This document shows positions 1-5,794 of a DNA stretch of 6,160 nucleotides, piece by piece. The stretch is from Candidatus Bipolaricaulota bacterium (GTDB taxonomy: Bacteria > Bipolaricaulota > Bipolaricaulia > UBA7950 > UBA9294): NCBI GenBank assembly GCA_021163015.1, contig JAGGXO010000148.1:1-6160 (forward strand), written 5' to 3'. Under the pieces are notes generated by a model. It made no database searches and was not told the origin of the DNA. It saw only the letters and a program-made list of their open reading frames with translations. The translations under genes were made by a program, and so were the position numbers. How positions within the stretch are numbered: position 1 is the first letter of the stretch; each line of letters starts with the position of its first letter.

Positions 1-950
1 CCAAGGGAAGATCGATGCGCCTGCCGCAGTCGCTCCTCGATGAGGCGCGCAATTTCCTAAACAAGGTGTGGAACATGTCGCGCTTCGTCCTGATGAACTT
101 AGGGGACGAACGACCGCATCTTCCAGAAAGCATCACCGCACTGGAGGATCGATTCATCCTCTCCCGGTTGTCTGCGACGGTCTCTTCCATACGCGAGAAC
201 CTGGAGGACTACAACTTCAACCTGGCCGTGGAGGCGCTGTACGCCTTTGTCTGGCACGATTTCTGCGACTGGTACCTAGAAATGACCAAGGACCGGCTGG
301 CCGGCGACGACAAGCAAGTGCGCAGCGTTCTCTACCATACACTACGTGAGATCGTGAAGCTCCTCCATCCGTTCGTCCCGTTCATCAGCGAGCACCTGTG
401 GAAGACGCTCGGCGAAGAACCCGTGTCGATTAGCCTAGCTGCATTTCCCGAGGCCCGTGAGCGCGATCCGGAGGCCGAAGCGCAGATGGAGCTGTTCCAG
501 GATGCGGTACGCGCAGTGCGCGCCATCCGCGCCGAGCTCTCGGTCCCGCAGAACGCCGTAGTGAGCGTCCTTGTTCGCACGGACGATCCGAAGCTGACAT
601 CGATCATCGACGAACTTCAGACACCTCTGCGTACGCTATGCGGAGCGGATGAGTGGCGCGCTGCAGCGGATGTGGAACCGCCGGCAGGATCGGCAAGGCA
701 AGTGATCGGTGGAGCCGACCTGTTCGTCCCTCTGGCCGATCTGATCGACATCGCAGCGGAGAAGCAGCGGCTCGGCAAGGATCTAGAACAGGTCGAATCG
801 AACCTTGAGCGCACGCGCAAGAAGCTGGCGAACGAGTCCTTCCTCAGCCATGCTCCCACGCAAGTGGTGGAGAAGGAGCGGGCAAAGGAGCAGGAGTTCC
901 TAGCAAAGGCAGATCGCCTGCGCGCGAACCTCACTTCGTTGGAGGGATAG
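1..950 (+). CDS. valS: Valyl-tRNA synthetase, C-terminal part (5' end outside window)
   Basis: Charges tRNA(Val) with valine in the cytoplasm. The reading frame is open from position 3 with no start in the window; the ATG at 15 is internal, because the residues before it continue the family pattern that precedes the conserved RNF-NK-WN-SRF stretch (seen here around positions 48-86). The catalytic Rossmann core, editing domain and KMSKS loop must lie upstream. What remains is the class I anticodon-binding helical domain (about 50-480), with the YNFN and WHDFCDWYLE segments, then a linker, then the charged C-terminal coiled coil typical of ValS (about 735-945), which contacts the tRNA in ValS structures. 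The C-terminus is complete, ending in TAG at 948-950. Only one base separates it from folC, so the two are probably co-transcribed. Some of this anticodon-binding domain resembles that of IleS and LeuS, but the C-terminal coiled coil settles the call on ValS. Confidence 0.95.
   Translation, partial: KGRSMRLPQSLLDEARNFLNKVWNMSRFVLMNLGDERPHLPESITALEDRFILSRLSATVSSIRENLEDYNFNLAVEALYAFVWHDFCDWYLEMTKDRLAGDDKQVRSVLYHTLREIVKLLHPFVPFISEHLWKTLGEEPVSISLAAFPEARERDPEAEAQMELFQDAVRAVRAIRAELSVPQNAVVSVLVRTDDPKLTSIIDELQTPLRTLCGADEWRAAADVEPPAGSARQVIGGADLFVPLADLIDIAAEKQRLGKDLEQVESNLERTRKKLANESFLSHAPTQVVEKERAKEQEFLAKADRLRANLTSLEG
941..946 (+). promoter_or_regulatory. Shine-Dalgarno deciding the TTG start of folC
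   Basis: GGAGGG lies inside the last codons of valS, five bases before the TTG at 952. This spacing supports TTG as the folC start and implies that folC translation is coupled to termination of valS. Confidence 0.75.
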
Positions 951-951
951 C

Positions 952-2232
952 TTGGACTACATCGAGGCCCGTCGTGCCTTGGAGGGACTGCCGCCCCTGA
1001 AGGTTAAGCCGGGCCTCGATCGTGTCGTTCGCCTCCTCTCTCATCTCGGCCATCCGGAAAGGGCATTTCCAGCGATCCACGTCGCCGGGACCAATGGCAA
1101 GGGATCGGTCGTCGCCATGCTATCAAGCGTTCTTACCCATGCGGGTTATCGTGTGGGACGCTTCACCTCCCCCGACCTGATCGACTTTCGCGATCGAATC
1201 AGCGTAGATGACGAGTGGATAAGCAAGGAAGAGTTTTCACAGCAAGTAGATCGAATCCTTCCACTCCTTACTGATACGCAGGATCCACCCACGCTGTACG
1301 AGGTCCTGACAGCGATCGCTCTTGCACACTTTGCCGCGCGCAAGGTCGATCTGGCAGTGGTCGAGGTAGGCCTCGGTGGGAGATACGACTCTACCAATGC
1401 CGTGCAGCCAATCCTGACAATACTCACCACGGTAGCAAGAGACCATACCGCACTCCTTGGAGACACAATCGCTGAGATCGCCTGGGAGAAGGTGGGGATC
1501 GCCAAAGAGGGCGTTCCACTCGTGATCGGGGATCTTCCGCCCGAAGCAGAGTACGTAGCATGGCAGGAATGCAAGCGCGTTGGTGCAGAACTCTTACATG
1601 TAACAGATGTCACATTAAAGAGAGTGGGATGCGACTGGGACTATGCCGACTATGCTGTTGCTACTCCGGATTTGCCAGAGTCTGTCAAGATCCCGCTCAT
1701 CGCTTCTTACCAAGAAGGCAACCTGCGCCTCGTGCTGAAGGCGATCGAGGAGCTACGAAATGCCGGATTAGAGATAGAAGATGATGCCATACACTCAGGC
1801 CTTGCGCAAACCATCTGGCCAGGCCGATTTGAGGTGATGAGTCGCGAGCCTCTGATCGTCCTTGATGGTGCGCACAACGCTCACGCTGTGCAAGCGCTGG
1901 CAAGGGAAGCGGTGAAGCTCTTTCCGCTGAAAGATAGGCGTCACCTACTCTTTGGTGTACTAAGCGACAAGGAGTATGAATCGATGGCGCAAGAGCTGTT
2001 TCCCCTCTTTTCTAGTGTCACGCTCACGCGATCCCGTAACCCACGTTCGCTGGAGCCAAAACAGCTTGCGGCAATTGCCATGAAGCTTGGCACCCCATAC
2101 AACGTGATAGGATCAGTGGATGTTGGTCTGTCCGCCGCTCGTGCCGGTCTTGGGAGGGATGATGCGCTTCTTGTCACTGGATCGCTGACGATAGTGCGTG
2201 AGGCAAGGCCACTCCTGGTGAAAAAGGTATGA
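952..2232 (+). CDS. folC: Folylpolyglutamate synthase / dihydrofolate synthase (FolC)
   Basis: A Mur-ligase-fold enzyme that adds glutamate to folates using ATP; many bacterial members also make dihydrofolate from dihydropteroate. At 426 residues it has normal family length. Visible motifs: the P-loop GTNGKGS at residues 46-52; FTSPDLIDFRDRI at 71-83, the family's folate-side signature; VEVGLGGRYDSTN at 137-149; the H165/K180 region, where K180 in WEKVGIAKEG matches the lysine that is carbamylated in characterised FolC proteins; WPGRFE at 289-294, at the start of the C-terminal domain; LDGAHN at 304-309; and GVLSDKE at 335-341. The usual HQ in the interdomain segment is YQ here (residues 253-254), a conservative change. 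The start is TTG, chosen because of the GGAGGG five bases upstream and because the protein then begins at the usual family position. It follows valS by one base, a pairing seen in several bacterial groups. Whether it is mono- or bifunctional cannot be told from motifs alone. Confidence 0.95.
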   Translation: MDYIEARRALEGLPPLKVKPGLDRVVRLLSHLGHPERAFPAIHVAGTNGKGSVVAMLSSVLTHAGYRVGRFTSPDLIDFRDRISVDDEWISKEEFSQQVDRILPLLTDTQDPPTLYEVLTAIALAHFAARKVDLAVVEVGLGGRYDSTNAVQPILTILTTVARDHTALLGDTIAEIAWEKVGIAKEGVPLVIGDLPPEAEYVAWQECKRVGAELLHVTDVTLKRVGCDWDYADYAVATPDLPESVKIPLIASYQEGNLRLVLKAIEELRNAGLEIEDDAIHSGLAQTIWPGRFEVMSREPLIVLDGAHNAHAVQALAREAVKLFPLKDRRHLLFGVLSDKEYESMAQELFPLFSSVTLTRSRNPRSLEPKQLAAIAMKLGTPYNVIGSVDVGLSAARAGLGRDDALLVTGSLTIVREARPLLVKKV

Positions 2233-2274
2233 AGGCAGCTGTGCAAGCCTTGCCACGTCTCGCGATCTATGTTC

Positions 2275-2295
2275 CTCGCGTCTCCGCGCTCCCTT
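2275..2295 (+). repeat. Short heptad-like CTC words in the folC-uppS gap
   Basis: Three successive 7-base words beginning CTC (2275, 2282, 2289), the first two also sharing CGCG, with another CTCGCG at 2259. The pattern is short and degenerate and could be chance in GC-rich DNA. It is listed because similar phased words occur in the other long gap of this window. Confidence 0.25.
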
Positions 2296-2317
2296 GACCC
2301 GTGTTTTGTGGTAGAAT
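2294..2317 (+). promoter_or_regulatory. Candidate extended -10 promoter for uppS-cdsA
   Basis: TGGTAGAAT at 2309-2317 reads as an extended -10 element (TGn followed by TAGAAT). A TTGACC at 2294-2299 resembles a -35 box, but the spacer is only 12 bases, too short for a normal sigma-70 pair, so the extended -10 carries the call. Transcription would start near 2324. The leader would then be about 45 bases to the TTG at 2370 and would include a small hairpin, GCCC-GAGA-GGGC (2325-2336), with a GNRA-type loop. This would let uppS-cdsA be expressed apart from valS-folC. Confidence 0.45.
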
Positions 2318-2354
2318 GGAGCCCGCCCGAGAGGGCAAATTTGAAGAGTTCTAT

Positions 2355-2363
2355 GGAGAAGGA
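2355..2363 (+). promoter_or_regulatory. Shine-Dalgarno deciding the TTG start of uppS
   Basis: GGAGAAGGA ends six bases before TTG 2370, whereas the next in-frame ATG (2382) is 18 bases away and the upstream GTG (2301) has no such site. The purine run therefore marks TTG 2370 as the start. Confidence 0.7.
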
Positions 2364-2369
2364 TTAGTC

Positions 2370-3125
2370 TTGCATTCAGATATGCCGACATTGATTGAAC
2401 AGATAAGAGAGAGAGGCCTACCACAACACGTGGCTGTGATCATGGACGGAAACGGTCGCTGGGCGAAGAAGCGCGACCTTCCGCGGACCGCTGGCCACCA
2501 AGCTGGGGCACAGGCAGCCGAACGGCTCATCCGTTTTGCCGGTGGGCAGCTTGGTCTAAGACACCTTACTTTGTACGCCTTCTCCACTGAGAATTGGGCG
2601 CGCCCGGCTGGAGAGGTCGACTTTCTCATGGAGCTTCTCGATCGATTCATCTCTGAAAAGATAGCGGAGTTCGAGAGCGAGGGAGTACGCGTTGTCGTGT
2701 CTGGAGATCTTGCGCGCTTGCCCGCTGCGCTACAGCAACACGTCAGGAACGCTATCGAGCGGACGGCAGAGAACTCGACTCTTATTCTAAACGTCGCTCT
2801 CAACTACGGTTCGCGCCAAGAGATCGTTCGCGCCTGCCGCATGATCGCTGAGCATGTCGCTTCGGGCAAGATAGATCCAGCAAAGATCGACGAGCACACG
2901 ATATCATCATCACTGTACACATCAGAAATCCCAGACCCCGACCTCATCATCCGCACAAGCGGCGAAATGCGCTTGTCGAATTTCCTGCTGTGGCAAGCTG
3001 CCTACACTGAGCTCTACTTCAGTGATACACTTTGGCCGGACTTTGGACCAGATGAGCTTCTGAGAGCGATCACACAATACCAGGATCGCAATCGCCGCTT
3101 TGGCGCGGTAGAGGAAATGGAATGA
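2370..3125 (+). CDS. uppS: Undecaprenyl diphosphate synthase (cis-prenyltransferase UppS)
   Basis: Condenses isopentenyl diphosphate units onto farnesyl diphosphate to make the C55 lipid that carries peptidoglycan and other wall precursors; cytosolic, at the inner face of the membrane. From TTG 2370 it is 251 residues, normal for the family. With this start the active-site residues fall where E. coli UppS has them: MDGNGRWA at 25-32 with catalytic Asp26, His43, and AFSTENW at 70-76. The C-terminal IPP/diphosphate site follows: RTSGEMRLSNFLLWQ at 195-209, then the Mg-binding Glu near 214 in TELYF, and LWPDF. No key residue is missing. A longer frame begins at GTG 2301 but would include the candidate promoter and has no ribosome site; ATG 2382 is a less likely alternative. 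It overlaps cdsA by four bases (ATGA), so the two are translationally coupled. The TSG in place of the common GG before E is a normal family variant. Confidence 0.95.
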   Translation: MHSDMPTLIEQIRERGLPQHVAVIMDGNGRWAKKRDLPRTAGHQAGAQAAERLIRFAGGQLGLRHLTLYAFSTENWARPAGEVDFLMELLDRFISEKIAEFESEGVRVVVSGDLARLPAALQQHVRNAIERTAENSTLILNVALNYGSRQEIVRACRMIAEHVASGKIDPAKIDEHTISSSLYTSEIPDPDLIIRTSGEMRLSNFLLWQAAYTELYFSDTLWPDFGPDELLRAITQYQDRNRRFGAVEEME

Positions 3126-3988
3126 TCAACGCTGCTAATTTGACGAGACGACTGTTCAGCGCACTTCTTGCTGGTGGAATCGTCTTCAGCACGCTCTATC
3201 TCGGGACGCGCTTCGACGTGCAGTGGATCGTCGGGATCCTCATTCTGTTCGCCGCCTATCCGGCTGGAGTGGAGTATCTACAGCTGATGAAACGATTGCA
3301 GATCCCGCTTGCCGCGCCTGAGTTTCTCATATGGATTCCAATCCTTGTTTTTTCGACTGTAATCTTCGACGGACGCTACAGCATAGTCGCTCTTCTGCTG
3401 GCCATCGCCTACCAAGTGTTGCGCTACCTTGGCAGCCTACCCCACCGCGATGGTTTCTTGAAGGCGGTTGCCGGAGTGTTTGGACTCCTATACATTCCAT
3501 GGCTCCTCACCTTCTTCTACCAGATATACATCAGTGGGGGGGATCGCCCTGCGGTCGGCGCATCAAACGCGCTGATCATCCTACTTATGGTGTGGGGATA
3601 CGACAGCGGGGCGTACATCATCGGAAGCGTATTCGGCCGGCATCAGGCCTTCCCTAATGTCAGTCCCAAGAAGACATGGGAAGGCATAATCGGCGGATTC
3701 CTATTCACCATCCTTGGTGCACTCGTGGGAGCAACGTTCTCACCGGTGTGGCGCGAATTTGCCTTCTGGCAGGGGTTTCCGCACATCGTCGCATCATCGT
3801 TTGTCGTGGCCGGGGCTGCACAATTAGGGGACGTGTTTGAGTCAAAGCTGAAACGCGCAGCCGGTGTGAAGGACTCTGGAACCTTCCTGCCTGGGCACGG
3901 TGGGGCACTCGACCGCATCGATGGTCTCCTGTTCGCGCTGCCAGTATTCTTCTTCTACTACAATTACATCCTTCACTTCTTTGATTGA
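3122..3988 (+). CDS. cdsA: Phosphatidate cytidylyltransferase (CDP-diglyceride synthase)
   Basis: Integral membrane enzyme that joins CTP and phosphatidic acid to give CDP-diacylglycerol, the branch point for bacterial phospholipids. At 288 residues it has typical length. The C-terminal CdsA signature is intact at residues 241-267: S-x-L-K-R, then K-D-S-G, P-G-H-G-G and D-R-I-D, the cytosolic metal and nucleotide-binding face. Upstream are WGYDSGAYIIG (158-168) and SPKKTWEG (181-188), also conserved in the family. About eight hydrophobic segments are visible (roughly 11-27, 33-52, 68-95, 115-135, 148-170, 190-207, 220-236, 268-286). The ATG overlaps the uppS stop as ATGA, with GAGG at 3111-3114 seven bases upstream. 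The uppS-cdsA order is widespread in bacteria. A run of seven G bases at 3536-3542 encodes Gly-Gly in a loop and is a possible slippage site. Confidence 0.95.
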   Translation: MINAANLTRRLFSALLAGGIVFSTLYLGTRFDVQWIVGILILFAAYPAGVEYLQLMKRLQIPLAAPEFLIWIPILVFSTVIFDGRYSIVALLLAIAYQVLRYLGSLPHRDGFLKAVAGVFGLLYIPWLLTFFYQIYISGGDRPAVGASNALIILLMVWGYDSGAYIIGSVFGRHQAFPNVSPKKTWEGIIGGFLFTILGALVGATFSPVWREFAFWQGFPHIVASSFVVAGAAQLGDVFESKLKRAAGVKDSGTFLPGHGGALDRIDGLLFALPVFFFYYNYILHFFD

Positions 3989-3997
3989 TCGAGAAGC

Positions 3998-4018
3998 AAG
4001 ATCAGCCTAAGATCGGCT
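3998..4018 (+). promoter_or_regulatory. Operator-like direct repeat before prsW
   Basis: AAGATCAGC (3998-4006) recurs as AAGATCGGC (4009-4017), 11 bases apart, about one helical turn. The same bases also allow a small hairpin, AGCC (4004-4007) with GGCT (4015-4018). It fills most of the 34-base cdsA-prsW gap, where a Shine-Dalgarno would be expected and none is seen. It could be a regulator site, an RNA structure affecting prsW translation, or chance. Confidence 0.35.
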
Positions 4019-4022
4019 CACG

Positions 4023-4937
4023 ATGAATCTATTTGTACAAGCGATCTATCTGGCATCGGGGCTGTCCCTGGCTTATATCTTCCTAGTCTACCGCAGCAAT
4101 CCTCTGCGCCGCCTCCCGGCTTCAAGGGTGACGATCTCGTTCGTTGTGGGGATGCTGGCGGTGATCCCCGTGATTCTCATCAAGCATATCCTACCACTCT
4201 CGGAAGGATCCACTCTCTTCACATCGTTTATCAGCGCGGGGATGATCGAGGAAGGGGTGAAGTTCGCGTTGATGGCGGCGACAATATGGCGATTCTCATT
4301 TCCAGATCTGTCTGAACCACTCGATCTTGTCATCTACTTCGGAATCCTCGGGGTTGGATTCGGGATCTATGAGGACTTCTCATACCTCTTCTCCGGCACG
4401 TATTCGGTGTGGGAAGCGGGAGACATCGGGCAGTTCCATCGCGTACTACAGGTATTGGTGATAGCGCGTGCATTCCCCGGGCACATCCTGTTTGATTCCC
4501 TTGCCGGCTTCCTGCTCGGGCGAGCACGGTTTCTCACAAGCAAGCGCACGCGCGGCTGGTGGATTGTGGGCGCATTCGCTCTCGCGGTGGCTCTGCACGG
4601 ATCGTATAACATGATCGCCGTATACGGTGGGTCGATTCCGCTGCTAACCTATATAGTCGTCCTTGTGGGTGCGTTTCTTCATCTGCGCCGCCGAGCACTG
4701 GAGCGCTCGCCGTTCCGCGCGACCATCGCCTATGTCAAGGGAGAAGTGGACGACTGGCAGTATCCACACACGCCAGCAGAGTACCTGTTTGCAGAAGGAT
4801 TCTCCTGGCCGGGGACGCCACAGGGAGGGATGTACGAACTGTTCCCGCTGACGCTATCGCTCGTCATCCTCTACCCACTCCTTGTTGCGACAGTCTATCT
4901 GCTTGAACGAGCAGCAGTGTGGCTGACAAGACTGTAG
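4023..4937 (+). CDS. prsW: PrsW-family intramembrane metalloprotease-like protein
   Basis: A polytopic membrane protein of 304 residues with the PrsW motif set (CPBP/CAAX-protease-like superfamily). Visible: EEGVK at residues 76-80 (the EExxK motif, E76-E77); GIYEDFSY with E117; ARAFPGHILFDSLAGFLLG with H154; and ALHGSYN with H192 and N196. These lie within or beside hydrophobic segments (about 4-22, 37-55, 68-90, 101-121, 144-168, 179-200, 205-222), as expected of an active site in the membrane. In Bacillus subtilis PrsW makes the first cut in the anti-sigma factor RsiW under envelope stress; the substrate here is unknown, and no sigma/anti-sigma pair is in the window. After the core comes a basic and then acidic, aromatic soluble stretch (about 221-270) and one more membrane segment (about 275-295), longer than the minimal domain. 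ATG 4023 is the only sensible start, since an in-frame TAA lies at 4008-4010, but no Shine-Dalgarno is evident. It follows cdsA by 34 bases, so co-transcription is likely. Confidence 0.85.
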   Translation: MNLFVQAIYLASGLSLAYIFLVYRSNPLRRLPASRVTISFVVGMLAVIPVILIKHILPLSEGSTLFTSFISAGMIEEGVKFALMAATIWRFSFPDLSEPLDLVIYFGILGVGFGIYEDFSYLFSGTYSVWEAGDIGQFHRVLQVLVIARAFPGHILFDSLAGFLLGRARFLTSKRTRGWWIVGAFALAVALHGSYNMIAVYGGSIPLLTYIVVLVGAFLHLRRRALERSPFRATIAYVKGEVDDWQYPHTPAEYLFAEGFSWPGTPQGGMYELFPLTLSLVILYPLLVATVYLLERAAVWLTRL

Positions 4938-4951
4938 GGAAGGTGACGTTG

Positions 4952-4979
4952 TCAGCCTTCAGCAATCAGCTCTCAGCCT
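4952..4979. repeat. Four in-register TCAGCNN heptads
   Basis: TCAGC recurs at exactly 7-base steps (4952, 4959, 4966, 4973), with the last two bases of each unit variable. Four consecutive matches of a 5-base core in strict register are unlikely by chance. The array starts 15 bases after the prsW stop codon. Confidence 0.7.
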
Positions 4980-5073
4980 GAAACAACAGCAACCCACCTC
5001 ATGTTTCGTCCCGGGGCGCCTGACGCTCTTTGCGATCCCTGTATCTTTGAGTGAGGCCCGCTTCTCCCTAAGT

Positions 5074-5115
5074 CTTCCCAATTCCGCACTCATCCTTCCG
5101 AAATCCGCGTTTCCT
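5074..5115. repeat. Degenerate NTTCCGN heptad array
   Basis: In a 7-base register starting at 5074, most units fit a loose NTTCCNN/NATCCGC consensus: CTTCCCA, ATTCCGC, a divergent unit at 5088-5094, CTTCCGA, AATCCGC and GTTTCCT. It is less regular than the TCAGC array, with one unit not fitting. Confidence 0.4.
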
Positions 5116-5116
5116 T

Positions 5117-5143
5117 TTCGTGCTCTTCGTGTCCTTCGTGGTG
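5117..5143. repeat. Three in-register TTCGTGNNN nonamers
   Basis: TTCGTG occurs at 5117, 5126 and 5135 in exact 9-base steps with variable last three bases. I recall similar TTCGTG-type words in intergenic DNA of unrelated bacteria, but this is memory and is not checked here. Confidence 0.65.
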
Positions 5144-5213
5144 ATATGGCTTTATGCCTACGTATGAGGCAGTGTCTCTTCTTTGGATGATGTGACCATT
5201 GGACAAGTGCAAA

Positions 5214-5240
5214 GGGCGGTCAGGCTGAGCCTAACCGCCC
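5214..5240 (-). terminator. Strong hairpin, likely terminator of the Fe-S operon
   Basis: GGGCGGT (5214-5220) pairs perfectly with ACCGCCC (5234-5240); inside, after one C-A mismatch, AGG pairs with CCT around a five-base loop. On the - strand the stem is followed by TTTG, a short T run; on the + strand by TCTCC. The stem is strong but both tails are weak, so the - direction is only moderately preferred. It lies about 135 bases beyond the Rrf2 stop and could also stop readthrough from prsW. Confidence 0.55.
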
Positions 5241-5253
5241 TCTCCGGGTGGTG

Positions 5254-5281
5254 AAAAAGATGAGGGGGTTCTCATGCTTTT
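5254..5281. terminator. Small bidirectional terminator candidate
   Basis: ATGAG (5260-5264) and CTCAT (5271-5275) form a five-pair stem with a six-base loop. The stem is flanked by five A (5254-5258) on the left and four T (5278-5281) on the right, giving a T tract in either direction (five T on the - strand, four on the +). The position between convergent genes fits, but the stem is short. Confidence 0.4.
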
Positions 5282-5374
5282 ACGACGCCACTATACAACT
5301 TTCTATTTGCTTTGTCGGTAACGAACATCACACTCCATGCAGGGTTGAGCTGTGCAGACGGGACTCGATCGACG

Positions 5375-5785
5375 CTATTCGTTGTCTGCTGCGGCGATCT
5401 CATCAAGGGACAACGATTCAAGAAGGTCCTTGAACCTCACGTCAAGCGTTTTCCACATCATCCTCGTAGGACAAACGGATTCAAGGAAGCAGTCGGAATT
5501 GACGTCTATGCAACCAACAAGGTCGAGCGATTCACCAATTGCCTCAAGCACCTCCCGCAAAGATACCCTCGACGGGTCCTTGCTGAATGTGTATCCACCA
5601 CCGCGTCCCTGTTGCGCTGATACAAGTCCGGCGTTCTTCAACTGGTGGAGAATCTTGCCAACGAACGCAACCGGGAGCTTATACTTCTCAGCTATTGCAG
5701 ATGCAGAAATCGGATCTCGCCCCACATTAGCCGCCAGTTCCAGGGAAGCGATCAGCCCATAGCCAGCTTTCTTTGTGACCTGCAC
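5375..5785 (-). CDS. Rrf2-family transcriptional regulator, IscR-like with three cysteines
   Basis: A 136-residue DNA-binding regulator. The N-terminus (VTKKAGYGLIASLELA) matches the Rrf2 opening helix; a winged helix-turn-helix follows at about residues 28-50 (ASAIAEKYKLP, then VGKILHQLKNAGLV) with the wing GRGGGY at 60-65. Three cysteines, C92, C99 and C105, lie almost where IscR has its 2Fe-2S ligands (C92, C98, C104); the position of IscR His107 is Thr here, so the fourth ligand would have to differ. By family knowledge such proteins sense Fe-S or redox state and control Fe-S assembly genes. Its place nine bases after an IscU-type scaffold supports that role. The start is GTG (5785-5783); AGGAG at 5802-5798, overlapping the scaffold gene's end, is 12 bases away, slightly long, but no better start exists and the N-terminus fits the family. 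Alternatives are a nitrite- or cysteine-responsive Rrf2 (NsrR, CymR), less likely given the neighbour. The stop is TAG at 5377-5375. Confidence 0.88.
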   Translation of the reverse strand: MQVTKKAGYGLIASLELAANVGRDPISASAIAEKYKLPVAFVGKILHQLKNAGLVSAQQGRGGGYTFSKDPSRVSLREVLEAIGESLDLVGCIDVNSDCFLESVCPTRMMWKTLDVRFKDLLESLSLDEIAAADNE

Positions 5786-5794
5786 GGGGGTTCG

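Larger units (their letters stand above)
4938..5374. other. Non-coding gap between convergent genes
   Basis: A 437-base gap between the prsW stop and the end of the Rrf2 gene. It holds three arrays of short degenerate repeats in its left half and two terminator-like hairpins in its right half. A 61-codon GTG frame at 5248-5433 has no ribosome site, runs across a hairpin and into the opposite-strand Rrf2 gene, and is not considered real. No tRNA-like or riboswitch-like fold was recognised. Positions 5282-5374 show nothing I can name. Confidence 0.6.

Noticed and set aside
1312..1319. GCGATCGC octamer, as in the cyanobacterial HIP1 repeat
   Set aside because: I noticed only this single copy, which falls in folC codons; HIP1 genomes have many copies.
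1146..1613. 155-codon - strand frame within folC
   Set aside because: Antisense to a folC stretch carrying conserved motifs; composition is low in hydrophobic order and has no domain signs.
2294..2317. Standard -35/-10 pair TTGACC and TAGAAT
   Set aside because: The spacer is 12 bases, too short for a normal sigma-70 pair. Only the extended -10 part is kept as a candidate.
2351..2803. 150-codon - strand frame within uppS
   Set aside because: Antisense shadow of the uppS active-site region, rich in Ser, Arg and Cys as expected of a shadow.
5214..5281. Riboswitch (fluoride or similar) suggested by the AACCGCC stretch and nearby hairpins
   Set aside because: The conserved bases of the fluoride class are not present, the hairpins read better as terminators, and no gene lies downstream in the + direction.
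5248..5433. Small + strand frame of 61 codons with GTG start in the convergent gap
   Set aside because: No ribosome site, runs across a hairpin and into the opposite-strand Rrf2 gene, and has no recognisable protein features.
5312..5762. Two + strand frames of 102 and 136 codons opposite the Rrf2 gene
   Set aside because: They lie antisense to a clearly recognisable Rrf2 protein and show no family motif.
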